From positions 1 through 64,000 of the forward strand of contig NZ_KB907704.1 in NCBI RefSeq assembly GCF_000382165.1: DNA of 64,000 bases. Direction: 5' to 3'. The DNA comes from Arsukibacterium perlucidum DSM 18276. Its GTDB lineage: Bacteria > Pseudomonadota > Gammaproteobacteria > Enterobacterales > Alteromonadaceae. This document shows, piece by piece, positions 51,735 through 60,361 of the stretch. Below the pieces are notes generated by a model. That model did no database searches. It saw nothing but the letters and a program-made list of their open reading frames with translations, and had not been told where the DNA came from. Within the stretch, counting starts at the first letter, position 1. Each line of letters starts with the position of its first letter. The position numbers and the translations under genes are program-made.

Positions 51735-52790
51735 ATGGCCACTTTATTCGACCCTATTCAAGTGGGTGATTTACAGTTACCAAACCGGATCATTATGGCG
51801 CCATTAACTCGTTGTCGCGCCGATGCCGGCCGGGTGCCAAATGAGCTGATGGCAGAATATTACCAGCAGCGTGCTACCGCGGGTTTGATAATTACCGAGG
51901 CCACGTCCGTTTCGCCGATGGGGGTAGGTTACCCGGACACTGCGGGTATCTGGTCAGATGAACAGGTTGCCGGCTGGCAAAAAGTCACGGCTGCTGTGCA
52001 TCAGGCGGGTGGCCGGATCATGTTGCAGTTATGGCATGTAGGCCGGATTTCAGACCCGCACTATTTAAACGGCGAGTTGCCGGTGGCGCCCAGTGCCATT
52101 GCTGCACAAGGTCACGTTAGCCTGCTGCGACCAAAGAAAGCTTATGTTACGCCACGGGCGCTGGCAACTGATGAAATTGCAGGCATTGTCGAGGCGTACC
52201 GGCTGGGAGCTGAAAATGCCAAAAAGGCCGGATTTGATGGCGTAGAAATACATGGCGCCAATGGCTATTTACTCGATCAGTTTCTGCAGGACGGCAGTAA
52301 CCAGCGCACCGATCAGTACGGCGGCAGCATTGAAAATCGTGCCCGCTTAATGCTGGAAGTGACCGATGCGGTAATATCGGTGTGGGGCCCAGGCCGGGTC
52401 GGCATGCATCTTGCGCCCAGAGCAGATGCTCATAGTATGGGCGATTCACAGCGTAGCGATACCTTTGGTTATCTGGTGCAACGACTGGCTAAGCGCAATA
52501 TTGCCTTTATCTGTGCCCGCGAAGCGCAGGGCGCTGACAGCTTAGGACCAAAACTAAAACATTTGTTTGGTGGCGTATATATTGCCAACGAAAAATTTGA
52601 TAAAGCCAGTGCCAATAAGCTGATTGCCAGCGGCGATGCTGATGCCGTGGCGTTTGGCGTGCCCTATATTGCCAACCCCGATTTAGTGGCCCGTTTTGCC
52701 AGCAACACTGAACTAAATACCGCAAAGCCAGAATTGTTCTATAGCGGCGGTGCTGAGGGCTATACTGATTATCCGGCTCTTGCTGAATAA
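51735..52790 (+). CDS. Old Yellow Enzyme family alkene reductase
   Basis: This 351-residue flavoenzyme has TIM-barrel blocks LFDPIQVGDLQLPNRIIMAPLTRCRAD, ATSVSPMGVGYPDTAGIWSDEQV, LQLWHVGRISDP, the substrate HxxN pair in EIHGANGYLLDQFLQD, and GGSIENRARLMLEV. It reduces activated C=C bonds or nitro groups with NAD(P)H and FMN. It is divergent from the RND pump operon, so both may answer to electrophilic toxicants. Strong match to the NemA/OYE group. Confidence 0.93.
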   Translation: MATLFDPIQVGDLQLPNRIIMAPLTRCRADAGRVPNELMAEYYQQRATAGLIITEATSVSPMGVGYPDTAGIWSDEQVAGWQKVTAAVHQAGGRIMLQLWHVGRISDPHYLNGELPVAPSAIAAQGHVSLLRPKKAYVTPRALATDEIAGIVEAYRLGAENAKKAGFDGVEIHGANGYLLDQFLQDGSNQRTDQYGGSIENRARLMLEVTDAVISVWGPGRVGMHLAPRADAHSMGDSQRSDTFGYLVQRLAKRNIAFICAREAQGADSLGPKLKHLFGGVYIANEKFDKASANKLIASGDADAVAFGVPYIANPDLVARFASNTELNTAKPELFYSGGAEGYTDYPALAE

Positions 52791-52833
52791 TCTAGCTGGC
52801 ATGTTACGCATTCGTGATTAGGTTTCAATAAAT

Positions 52834-52858
52834 CTCAGCGTCCTGTTCTGGACGCTGA
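52834..52858. terminator. Hairpin after the alkene reductase gene
   Basis: TCAGCGTCC (52835-52843) and GGACGCTGA (52850-52858) form a perfect nine-pair stem with a six-base loop. It lies 45 bases past the stop at 52790, before the convergent gene. No strong T run follows. Confidence 0.5.
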
Positions 52859-52877
52859 AACTTTCAGGTTTGCATGC

Positions 52878-53390
52878 TCACGCCTGGTAAAGGCCACCAT
52901 CTTTGGCAGTAAAGCGTTTTTCGCTCTGGCAACCTTTATTAACCTGCTTACCGGTCAGCATACTGAACCAAGGTTCTGAGGGCTGTTTTGCCTGCAGCTG
53001 AATGTCATCAATTCCGGCACAGTCTTTTTCACCGTTGCAGCCATGGCGGTTCAACACCAGCTCTACATGACGGCCTTCGTTTACTAATACCAGCGACTCC
53101 GGTGCTTCGCGGTGGCCGCTCAGTGCCACAAACTGCGCCGGATTTTGCAGGCCACTTTTGCTGCCGTCGGCAAAAAACGCCAGCAGGTGCTGGAAATACA
53201 CCATATAGCACACTACATCTTTGTGCGAGCCTTCCGCTAATGGAAAGGTTTTATCCAGGAAGCCTTTCGAGTAATCCATGATCTGCTTGACATGGCGCTC
53301 ATTCAGCTGATTAATCACGTTAAGCTCGGTCGCCATCCAGGCTGTTTGGTTTGGCGTGTTTTGGCTGTGGGTTGGGGCCAGTGTAGTCAT
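52878..53390 (-). pseudogene. Malate synthase G-like fragment
   Basis: The 170-residue frame has a good ribosome site (GAGG eight bases before the ATG), but its middle (FLDKTFPLAEGSHKDV, ADGSKSGLQNPAQFVALSG, LVLVNEGRHVELVLN, AGIDDIQLQ) lines up with the beta-rich insert of malate synthase G. The ~720-residue enzyme should continue into its TIM barrel. Here the frame ends after RFTAKDGGLYQA, which itself resembles a later malate synthase G segment (RVYTAADGG), so an internal deletion and truncation are likely. No catalytic residues remain. Translation of a stand-alone domain cannot be excluded. Similarity was judged from memory. Confidence 0.6.
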
Positions 53391-53548
53391 GTTTTTATCC
53401 TCGTTTTTGTCGGGTATTGGTAAATCTCACTAAGCAGGCTTGGAATCCTGCTGGCGCAGCCACAGAGTGTCTGAGCGGGTGCGTCAGCAGCGAGTTGCTG
53501 TGGCGAGCACGGCAGGAATTTCAAGTCGTGCTCTGTGCAACTTCATTG

Positions 53549-53891
53549 TTATCCTGTTCCTAATGAGCTTGTTGCTATCGGTTAAAAGCTAGTCTAGGCT
53601 AAAAATCAGCATAATTTCACAATAAAAATTTTACAGTGTTAATTTTACAAAATGAAAGCAAACAAAAGCCTGCTCAGAAAGTAAAATTTTTAGGTACTAA
53701 AATCAGAAACCTGAGAAAGTGCAATAACTTAACCATGGAAGGCCAGTCTACCCGTTGCATTAGGGGTAACCCGGAACCGGCGCCGTCGGTGTCCTATCTG
53801 TAAATGATTAAACGCGGCAAACGCACGCCCAACATAGAAATGTTGGTGGTGATCGCCGAACTATCTCAAAAAGATCTCGATTGGTTTATAG
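53549..53891 (+). pseudogene. Decayed duplicate of the DUF3612 regulator start
   Basis: This stretch repeats 60362-60704 at a near-constant offset of 6813 bases, covering the upstream region and first ~80 codons of the intact regulator. From the ATG at 53652 the frame meets a TAA at 53682-53684. A one-base deletion follows, and in the restored frame another TAA at 53801-53803. It ends after DWFIAARN-stop instead of continuing into the effector domain. It is not a functional gene but shares the promoter region. Confidence 0.9.
53549..53891. repeat. Direct repeat, first copy (second copy at 60362-60704)
   Basis: About 340 bases repeated in the same orientation, flanking about 6.5 kb of accessory genes. 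Similarity by eye is about 85-90 percent and includes the non-coding upstream part (for example CTAGTCTAGG-type and AAATTTTACAGT blocks), so it is a DNA duplication, not two independent relatives. Confidence 0.85.
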
Positions 53892-53982
53892 CCGCTCGCA
53901 ATTAGTGACTTCTGGCACTATTGGCTGACTTTGTCTTAATTCAGAATGGTTGAAGTTTAGCGAATCTAAACAGGTTAAAAAC

Positions 53983-55143
53983 ATGATGAAAATGAAAACA
54001 CTCGCTGTTGTATTACTGGCCGTTGTATTACTGAGCCTGCTGACCTCCGGATACGGCTACCTAAAGAATGTTCAGCTACTCTTGACGGGCGATTTAGAAG
54101 CCGATACGCCTGTAACCGTCCACTTCGAGTACGAAAAAGACCTGATTATAGTACGGGCCAACATTGGTGGAGAATCAGGGCTATTTTTGTTAGACACGGC
54201 TGCATTCGACTCAAAAATTGAACGGTCTTTCGCGCAATCATTAAACCTTAGTCCGCTCACCACAAAAAAAGTTACCACAGCACAAGGCGTTGATGGTGAA
54301 GTCTCGGTCACGCAGATACCTGAGTTAAGGTTAGGTCAGGCTAAGTTTACCAAAACCAGTGCGGGTATATTAACCTTTGGAGACAGCTCGGCAACACAGT
54401 GTATTGCACCTCAGGGACTGATTGGGGCAAATTTAATGAGCAGAGGATACTGGAAGATAGACTACCAAGCACAAACCTTGGCTATCAGTGAGCACCCTTT
54501 GGCGATCCCTGATAACGCGACAAAGATTGACTTCAAGCACCCTACTTTATCTGCAGTGCCTGCCATTCAATTAAAAATTGCCGGTTTAGAGGTTGGTGGC
54601 GTGCTGTTTGATACCGGTTTCAACGGTGGCTTGGTATTGCCGAGAAATCTCGCTGACAGGTTCGATGCCGATGTTGCTATGAATATTGTCGATCAGTCTA
54701 CATCGGGCATCTTTGGTACCAACCAAGATGAGATTGTTGTTAAAGAACTTGATGTTGAAATTGGCGCATCAACCGCGACCATACCTGTTGAATTCTCCAG
54801 TTTAGATAAAGCGCTGTTAGGCAACGATGTACTGGAGCACTTTGACGTCTACCTTGATTATCAGCAAGACGCCATTTACTTAACACAACGCACTGAAGTT
54901 GAAGTGGATTCTCCAAGGTCGTTTGTGGTTGGTATCACAGATAATAACGAATGGGTTGTTAATCGCGCGCTGACATCGCATCCGTTCAAACTTGGAGAGC
55001 GCATACGCACCATTAACGGCAAAAAACCAAACGATTTATACAGCGATTTTTGTGACTATTTCCGCAACCTTGACCGCTTGCTTGGTAACGACACCCTTAC
55101 GCTTGAAACCACAAAAGGCGAAATAATTGAAATCAAGCAGTAG
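53983..55143 (+). CDS. Retropepsin-like aspartic protease with two half-domains
   Basis: This 386-residue protein has an N-terminal anchor or signal (6-26) and two aspartic-protease-like halves. The first has LFLLDTAAFDSK (Asp71, DTA instead of DTG) and the second VLFDTGFNGGLVLP (canonical DTG). A C-terminal PDZ-like segment follows (VVGITDNNEWVVNRAL, GERIRTINGKKPNDLY). Such proteins are periplasmic or membrane-anchored single-chain proteases. Activity is uncertain because of the DTA change, though DTA occurs in some active enzymes. The ATG at 53983 is preferred to a TTG at 53950. Confidence 0.8.
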   Translation: MMKMKTLAVVLLAVVLLSLLTSGYGYLKNVQLLLTGDLEADTPVTVHFEYEKDLIIVRANIGGESGLFLLDTAAFDSKIERSFAQSLNLSPLTTKKVTTAQGVDGEVSVTQIPELRLGQAKFTKTSAGILTFGDSSATQCIAPQGLIGANLMSRGYWKIDYQAQTLAISEHPLAIPDNATKIDFKHPTLSAVPAIQLKIAGLEVGGVLFDTGFNGGLVLPRNLADRFDADVAMNIVDQSTSGIFGTNQDEIVVKELDVEIGASTATIPVEFSSLDKALLGNDVLEHFDVYLDYQQDAIYLTQRTEVEVDSPRSFVVGITDNNEWVVNRALTSHPFKLGERIRTINGKKPNDLYSDFCDYFRNLDRLLGNDTLTLETTKGEIIEIKQ

Positions 55144-55235
55144 CCCTGCTGCTGTTGTTTTACTGTAAATGCACAATTAATTGGAACAACGCCAAAACAC
55201 TGGCAGTTCAGCAATAAATGTTAGATGGAGGATGT

Positions 55236-56729
55236 ATGACTAGAATACTGGCAAGTCGTTTAAGTGTGTGCCTGTTTTTAATGTTTGCAGTAGGATGTGC
55301 TGTTAAAGCGGTGTTGGAAGTACCGGCTGAAGTGGCAGCAACAGCGCTGGAACAGGTGGTTCAGCAGTTAGATTCTGTGGTGCCAGCCTACAGTATTGTT
55401 ATTGTGAAGGGGCAGCAAACTATCCTTAATCGACAGTTTGGTGTCGTCAGTGTTGACACAGGGGTTAGGGTAACCCCCGATACGGCATTTTATATTGCCT
55501 CGCAAACGAAAGCCTTTGTTGGGCGCATGGCAACACAGCTTAGCCAGCAGGGTATATTGCCATTAGAGACCAAATTGAGTGATATTTGGACCGGTTCTGT
55601 ATTTAGCAGCAACACTATTCTTAGAAATAAAACGCTGGCCGACGCGTTAAATCATCAGCTGCCAATAAATGCTTTTCCTGTTACGTTTTTAGAAGCGTAC
55701 GTGGGTGCATTGCCGCAAGATTATTACTTGCCAATATTAGAAGCCACTACCACGGCAAGAACGCCTGGCTTTGAATATGACAACCTGGGTTACAGTGTTT
55801 ATGCTGCGGCACTGCAGCAGCAAACGGGTAAAAGTTGGCAGCAATGGCTAGATGAACAAGTTTTGCAGCCACTTGGTATGGTTAATTCTGGCACCTCAAA
55901 TGCTAAATTAAAACAGGTAGTGCAGCCACACCAGCTTATCGATATTGGCAACTGGCATGCATTACCTAACAAGACTGACGACATTATGCATGCCGCTGGC
56001 GGTATGTCGGTGTCATCCAATGATATGGCCAGCTGGCTTAAAGCATCGCTCAAACACAAGAACTGGCAACCGTTGGTTGATTTAGAGCAGCGCTATACCC
56101 TACGCCAGCATGATGCCTACGACTTGCCGTGTGACGGTTACGCATTAGGCTGGAATGTGTGCTATCTAAATGAGCATAAGGTGTATATGCATGGTGGCGG
56201 TTATACCGGCTCTCAGTCACTGATGGCTGTGGTGCCTGGTCTTGAAGTTGGCATAGCGGTTGCCGCCAGTTCTGACCATGTTACCCATTGGCTAAACCGG
56301 CAGCTAATTGTCAACTATATTAAGGACGTTACGGGTGAAGCTTTTACTCCAGAAAAACAGAATGAGCTGGTAGCTAAAATGCATGAATTCCGTAACAGCC
56401 TCATCGCCAGAAGACAATTGAGTCGCAGCGAGAGTTTGGCAGCAGAAGTATTTAAGGGCGCTCCCTGGCAAGCTACAGCCAGTGAGCTTGGTCGGTTTGC
56501 CGGGCACTACGTCAGTGATGAGCTGCCGGTGGCAGCTGAAATTACCTTCAAGGATGGCCAGTTAATAATGCAAATTGGCGCCCTGGTTCGCCAGCTTAAA
56601 CCAATAACTACCAATAGCCTGGCAGCTTACGAAACGCCGGTGTCGGACTACGAGCCGGTATTCTTTACACGAGATGCCCAAGGTCAGGTAAGCAGCATAC
56701 GCTATATGGATACGGTGTTAACGAGATAA
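55236..56729 (+). CDS. Class C beta-lactamase-like serine hydrolase (lipoprotein)
   Basis: This 497-residue lipoprotein has lipobox AVGC (Cys21), then the penicillin-binding fold with S-Q-T-K (89-92), FEYDNLGYSVYAAAL (the YxN-type motif as Y-D-N) and MHGGGYTG (third motif HGG). The family includes esterases, D-amino peptidases and beta-lactamases; the C-terminal ~110 residues form a separate beta domain often found in these esterase-like members. GGAGG five bases before the ATG at 55236 fixes the start. Antibiotic resistance should not be assumed. Confidence 0.87.
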   Translation: MTRILASRLSVCLFLMFAVGCAVKAVLEVPAEVAATALEQVVQQLDSVVPAYSIVIVKGQQTILNRQFGVVSVDTGVRVTPDTAFYIASQTKAFVGRMATQLSQQGILPLETKLSDIWTGSVFSSNTILRNKTLADALNHQLPINAFPVTFLEAYVGALPQDYYLPILEATTTARTPGFEYDNLGYSVYAAALQQQTGKSWQQWLDEQVLQPLGMVNSGTSNAKLKQVVQPHQLIDIGNWHALPNKTDDIMHAAGGMSVSSNDMASWLKASLKHKNWQPLVDLEQRYTLRQHDAYDLPCDGYALGWNVCYLNEHKVYMHGGGYTGSQSLMAVVPGLEVGIAVAASSDHVTHWLNRQLIVNYIKDVTGEAFTPEKQNELVAKMHEFRNSLIARRQLSRSESLAAEVFKGAPWQATASELGRFAGHYVSDELPVAAEITFKDGQLIMQIGALVRQLKPITTNSLAAYETPVSDYEPVFFTRDAQGQVSSIRYMDTVLTR

Positions 56730-56743
56730 ACGCCAACGCGCCA

Positions 56744-56764
56744 GGCTAGCTGAGCCAGCTAGCC
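56744..56764. terminator. Hairpin in the 328-base gap after the serine hydrolase gene
   Basis: GGCTAGCT and AGCTAGCC (56744-56751, 56757-56764) pair perfectly around a five-base loop, followed by GCCTTT. It lies 15 bases past the stop and may terminate that gene. The rest of the gap up to 57057 holds no open frame or other structure that I can support. Confidence 0.45.
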
Positions 56765-57057
56765 GCCTTTCCAGCCCAGCGGCCGCTGCCCTTCTCCAGT
56801 TTTACTGATACCTCAAACAAAATATTGTTGCTCAGTTTTTTGCTGATTCGCAGAGGCATTTAAACATGACTTCCTGCACATGTGCTTAACACGATAATGC
56901 TAAATAATGCCCATTCCGTATTGACTGCGGTTAACTAGCATACGGAAGTAATTATTGTGATTTTTAAACACAAGGTGCTGAGGCGCAGGAGCATGGTGGT
57001 GCAACACCGTTTGCTGAGTCACTAATGATTGATATTTTATTGAGCTAGAGAACAAGT

Positions 57058-58286
57058 ATGAACATTCAAACAGATTACCCCATTAACCAAGGTGCGCGAT
57101 TAAATCAGTTGGATATTCTCAGAGGAGTGGCTCTTCTGGGGATATTGCTAATGAATATTCAAAGTTTTGCGATGCCTGGTGCGGCGTATTTAAATCCTAC
57201 AACTTGGGGCGACTTACAGGGTGTCAACCAAATCGTATGGATTTTCAGTCATGTTTTTGCCGATGCTAAATTTATGGGGTTATTTTCGATTCTGTTTGGC
57301 GCTGGAGTGTGTCTTTTTGCAGAAAGAGCGATGGAAAAACCGGCAAGTCTTCAGCTTTGCACTACAAACGAAATTTTTGGTTGCTGGTGTTTGGTTTAAT
57401 CCACGCCCATTTTATTTGGTACGGCGATATATTAGTTAGTTATGCCTTGTGTGCTTTTTGGGTATATTGGTTTAGAAATCGCTCCCCCCGTTTCTTAACA
57501 ATATCGGCGGTGATTCTACTGGCAGTTGCATCACTGTATTCTTTGTTCGTGCATTTTGCGCTTAATAATAATTACATCCCTCAGGAAAGCTTAAATGACA
57601 TACTGAAGTTTTGGCAGCCTGATGCTGAAGTGTTGCGCAAGGAAATTAATGCCTACCTGGGAAATCCGATTGCACAGTTTCAGCAGCGTTCAGCGGATGC
57701 GCTTTTTTTCGAAACACAGCTTTTTTTGACGACGTTTCTCTGGCGTGCCGGCGGCATGATGCTGCTGGGAATGGCGTTGTATAAGAGTGGCATTTTGCTC
57801 GGTAAAAGATCGAACAAATTCTACCTTGTATTAGCTATCGTTGGATGTGGAATTGGTCTTTCATTGTCGAGCTATGGTGTTGTTAAAAACCTTGAAAACA
57901 ACTTCGAGCTGAATTATTCGATGTTTTGGGGCAATCAGTTTAACTATTGGGGTAGTGTGTTTACTTGCCTGGGCTACATTGGGGTGATTAACTTAATGCT
58001 GGCTAAGTCGCTACTCAAGGGTTTGCAGCGTCGTTTGGCAAGCGTAGGGCAAATGGCGTTCTCAAATTATATTTGCCATTCTGTATTCTGCACCTTCATA
58101 TTTTACGGTCATGGTTTGGGGCTGTTCGGTGCGGTTGAACGATGGCAGCAGCTGGTGATTGTGTTGTTGGTGTGGGTGTTACAGTTGTGGTATTCCCCGT
58201 TGTGGTTAAATAAATATCATTTTGGGCCACTGGAGTGGGCGTGGCGAAGCCTTACCTATGGGTACCGCCAGCCGTTTAAGAAGTAA
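57058..58286 (+). pseudogene. DUF418 membrane protein, frameshifted
   Basis: The first part (57058 to about 57335) encodes LDILRGVALLGILLMNIQSFAMPGAAY and FMGLFSILFGAGVCLFAERAMEK, the DUF418 N-terminus. The rest continues in another frame (GKSSALHYKRNFWLLVFGLIHAHFIWYGDILVSYAL, then SVGQMAFSNYICHSVFCTFIF). One base added in the A5 run at about 57334-57338 would join them into a 409-residue protein with about eight helices, the normal DUF418 length. It is either a real frameshift, a slippage site, or a sequencing error. DUF418 function is unknown. Confidence 0.8.
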
Positions 58287-58305
58287 CGGTTTAAATTGAC
58301 ACTGG

Positions 58306-58680
58306 CTAATCGCGCTGTTGCAATAATGTCAAAGCTGCCAGTCTGTTGGTTACGCCTATTTTGTCATAGATATTGGATAAACGATTCTTAATGGCGCCAA
58401 TACCTGTTTCAACAGCCTTGGCGATCTCGCTATGGCTCAGGCCATAACTGGCAAGGGCTAAAATACTCATATCACGTTTGGTTAGCCCTGGCTGTATTGC
58501 AGCAACTTGTTTTGTATTCGGGAGATATAGCGGTAAGTGGTCGACATGATGTGATAACAGTATACGCAGCTTCTTCTCTAACTGTTACATACCGTCGTGC
58601 CACGATAGCAGGGCATTAATGCCAATCACGGCCAGGTTTGCTATCAGGTCAAACGTTATTTCATCTAGTAAAAAGAAAGC
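58306..58680 (-). pseudogene. LuxR-type regulator remnant
   Basis: Reverse-strand codons from 58584 to the TAG at 58306 encode a LuxR helix-turn-helix (GLTKRDMSILALASYGLSHSEIAKAV, AIKNRLSNIYDKIGVTNRLAAL). Directly upstream the frame is open for a further ~30 codons (LLDEITFDLIANLAVIGINALLSWHDGM) but is cut by a TAA at 58585-58587. The 5' part is missing because the CPBP gene ends at 58681. It is therefore a nonsense-bearing, 5'-truncated remnant. A downstream start could still make a 50-60-residue DNA-binding protein. Confidence 0.75.
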
Positions 58681-59367
58681 TTAGGCAAACACCGCAACCC
58701 AGGTGATTGCATTGCCGACACCATGCACCAGTGCTGGCGCAATAACGTTACCAGTATGATTACGCAGCCACTGAAAAAACGTGCTGGCACCAATATAGAT
58801 AGCAATTAGCACAGCTACCACGGTAAAGTGCTCTTGTTGCAGATATTGCCACGACCTTACCGAATGCAGCGGTGCTATAACAAAGGCAACCGTTGTTATA
58901 ACGCCAGCCAGCGTTACCGACATAAAACGATTTAAGCTGCTAAACAGCAGGCCGCGGTACAAAAGCTCCTGACCAATACCGATACAGAAGCCGGTTGCAA
59001 ACCATGCCAGCCACAGCCACAAGCCGGCAGAAAAGCTGCTTAACAACTGCTCTGCTTCAAGTGAGCCAAATAACATGGCACTGGCCAGCATGCAGCCAAG
59101 TAGCAGCTTAGTCTGGCTGCGTTCTAAACGCAGTATATTCGGATTCGTCCACCTAACAGCGGCAACCAATAACATAACCAGTGTCAGTTCTATTGCTAGC
59201 CGCAGCGGTTGGTTAAAGTACCAGTGCTGGGCATTTAATAACCAGGGATCCGGTTGCAGCCACAGCCGCACCGGTAACTCCATCAGTAAAAATACCAGCA
59301 GCGCGGCAATGCAGAGCAAACCTGCAGGCTTTGGAATTTGTTTAGCGTTGTAAGCGTCTGATTTCAC
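58681..59367 (-). CDS. CPBP intramembrane protease-like protein
   Basis: This 228-residue protein has about six helices and the CPBP (Abi) motifs: GIGQELLYRGLLF (first motif, QExxxR instead of EExxxR), APLHSVRS and VHGVGNAITW (third, HxxxN). The loss of the first Glu may change or weaken activity; this family includes prenyl-protein protease-like and bacteriocin-immunity proteins. The GTG at 59367 has AAGGAG seven bases upstream and is preferred to an ATG at 59385. It overlaps the TPR gene end, so both form an operon. Confidence 0.8.
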   Translation of the reverse strand: MKSDAYNAKQIPKPAGLLCIAALLVFLLMELPVRLWLQPDPWLLNAQHWYFNQPLRLAIELTLVMLLVAAVRWTNPNILRLERSQTKLLLGCMLASAMLFGSLEAEQLLSSFSAGLWLWLAWFATGFCIGIGQELLYRGLLFSSLNRFMSVTLAGVITTVAFVIAPLHSVRSWQYLQQEHFTVVAVLIAIYIGASTFFQWLRNHTGNVIAPALVHGVGNAITWVAVFA

Positions 59368-60232
59368 GCTGCAGCTCCTTATCATTACTCTTAATGGCCA
59401 GCAGTAGATGCTGCTGCATCATGGTGTTGTTATCACTAAGCTTATGCAATTGCGCCAAGCGAAAATGTGCCCAGTGTTTATCAGGTAAATTATCTGACTT
59501 TGGCGCGTTATCAATATAGTTGTTTAATGCTTGAATTCCGCTTTCTAGTTGCTGCTCACTGAACAGTGCGGTGCGGCCAATCTGATACCAGGCATTAAAC
59601 TGGTAAATTCCCTCTTCATCCAGTGTTGCTTGGGTAGCTGCCGCAAAAGCATTAAAGGCGTCTGCATAGTGTTTGTCTTCCTGTAAAACTAAGCCATGTC
59701 GATAATGAAATTCTGCCTGTTCAGGATGGTTTTCCCGGCTTTGTGCCAGCAATTGTTGGTACTGTGCTGTTTGTTCGGTCTGGCGGTAATAACTCAATTT
59801 GGCCAGTGTGCCTTGCAGGGCGTTTAATTGCGTTATCTGCTCCACCTCTTGCCACGCCAGCTGTTTATCGCCACCGGCAATGCCAGGTGCGCCAAGGTAA
59901 AATGACATCAACCCTTTGCGATAGCTGATATCGTGCGGTTGTAATGCTACCGCTTGCTCTAAACAGCGTAATGACTTTTTCGCGTAGCTAAGTGCTGAGA
60001 AAATAGCATTTTCTGCTTGCTGCCCCATAATGCGGCCGCAAATAAACTGCACCTCGGCATTTTGAGGAGCCTTAGCCAGGGCTCTTTCGATATGCTTTTC
60101 AGCCAGATTAAGATCTGTCGCCATAATGGCTTTAGCTTGTTGTAATTCGGCCGGGCTGCCGGCACCGGCAACAACAGCAAAGCTTGTTATTGCCGTAATC
60201 GTCAGTGCCAAAAAGATGTGTGAAAGCTGCAT
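59342..60232 (-). CDS. Secreted TPR-repeat protein
   Basis: This 296-residue protein has a signal peptide (1-23, VVAGA) and several TPR-like repeats (ATDLNLAEKHIERALAKAPQNAEVQFICGRI, HYRHGLVLQEDKHYADAFNAFAAATQA, SGIQALNNYIDNAP). It is a periplasmic scaffold-type protein. It is encoded just upstream of, and overlapping, the CPBP protease gene, divergent from the DUF3612 regulator. Partner unknown. Confidence 0.8.
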   Translation of the reverse strand: MQLSHIFLALTITAITSFAVVAGAGSPAELQQAKAIMATDLNLAEKHIERALAKAPQNAEVQFICGRIMGQQAENAIFSALSYAKKSLRCLEQAVALQPHDISYRKGLMSFYLGAPGIAGGDKQLAWQEVEQITQLNALQGTLAKLSYYRQTEQTAQYQQLLAQSRENHPEQAEFHYRHGLVLQEDKHYADAFNAFAAATQATLDEEGIYQFNAWYQIGRTALFSEQQLESGIQALNNYIDNAPKSDNLPDKHWAHFRLAQLHKLSDNNTMMQQHLLLAIKSNDKELQREIRRLQR

Positions 60233-60287
60233 GGTGTTTCCTCTGTTTGTTTTATTCAGCTTAACAACTCAGTGGAAAGGCGGTTAG

Positions 60288-60323
60288 TGCCAAAAGTCAC
60301 TTTTTCAGTTATGACTTTTGGCA
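60288..60323. promoter_or_regulatory. 12-bp perfect palindrome, candidate operator
   Basis: TGCCAAAAGTCA (60288-60299) and TGACTTTTGGCA (60312-60323) are perfect inverted arms, 12 bases apart, in the divergent TPR/regulator intergenic region. The same 12-mer occurs at 536-547 and, with one change, at 53906-53917. It may be the site of the DUF3612 regulator, whose RamB/ScfR-like relatives bind palindromes near their own genes. Confidence 0.45.
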
Positions 60324-60361
60324 TAGTACTTTGGTTTGGCGTGTTTTTTACAGCTTCTCTA

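Noticed and set aside
55236-56729. Acquired class C beta-lactamase
   Set aside because: Lipoprotein with an extra C-terminal beta domain and YDN in place of YxN with Ser; fits esterase-like serine hydrolases better.
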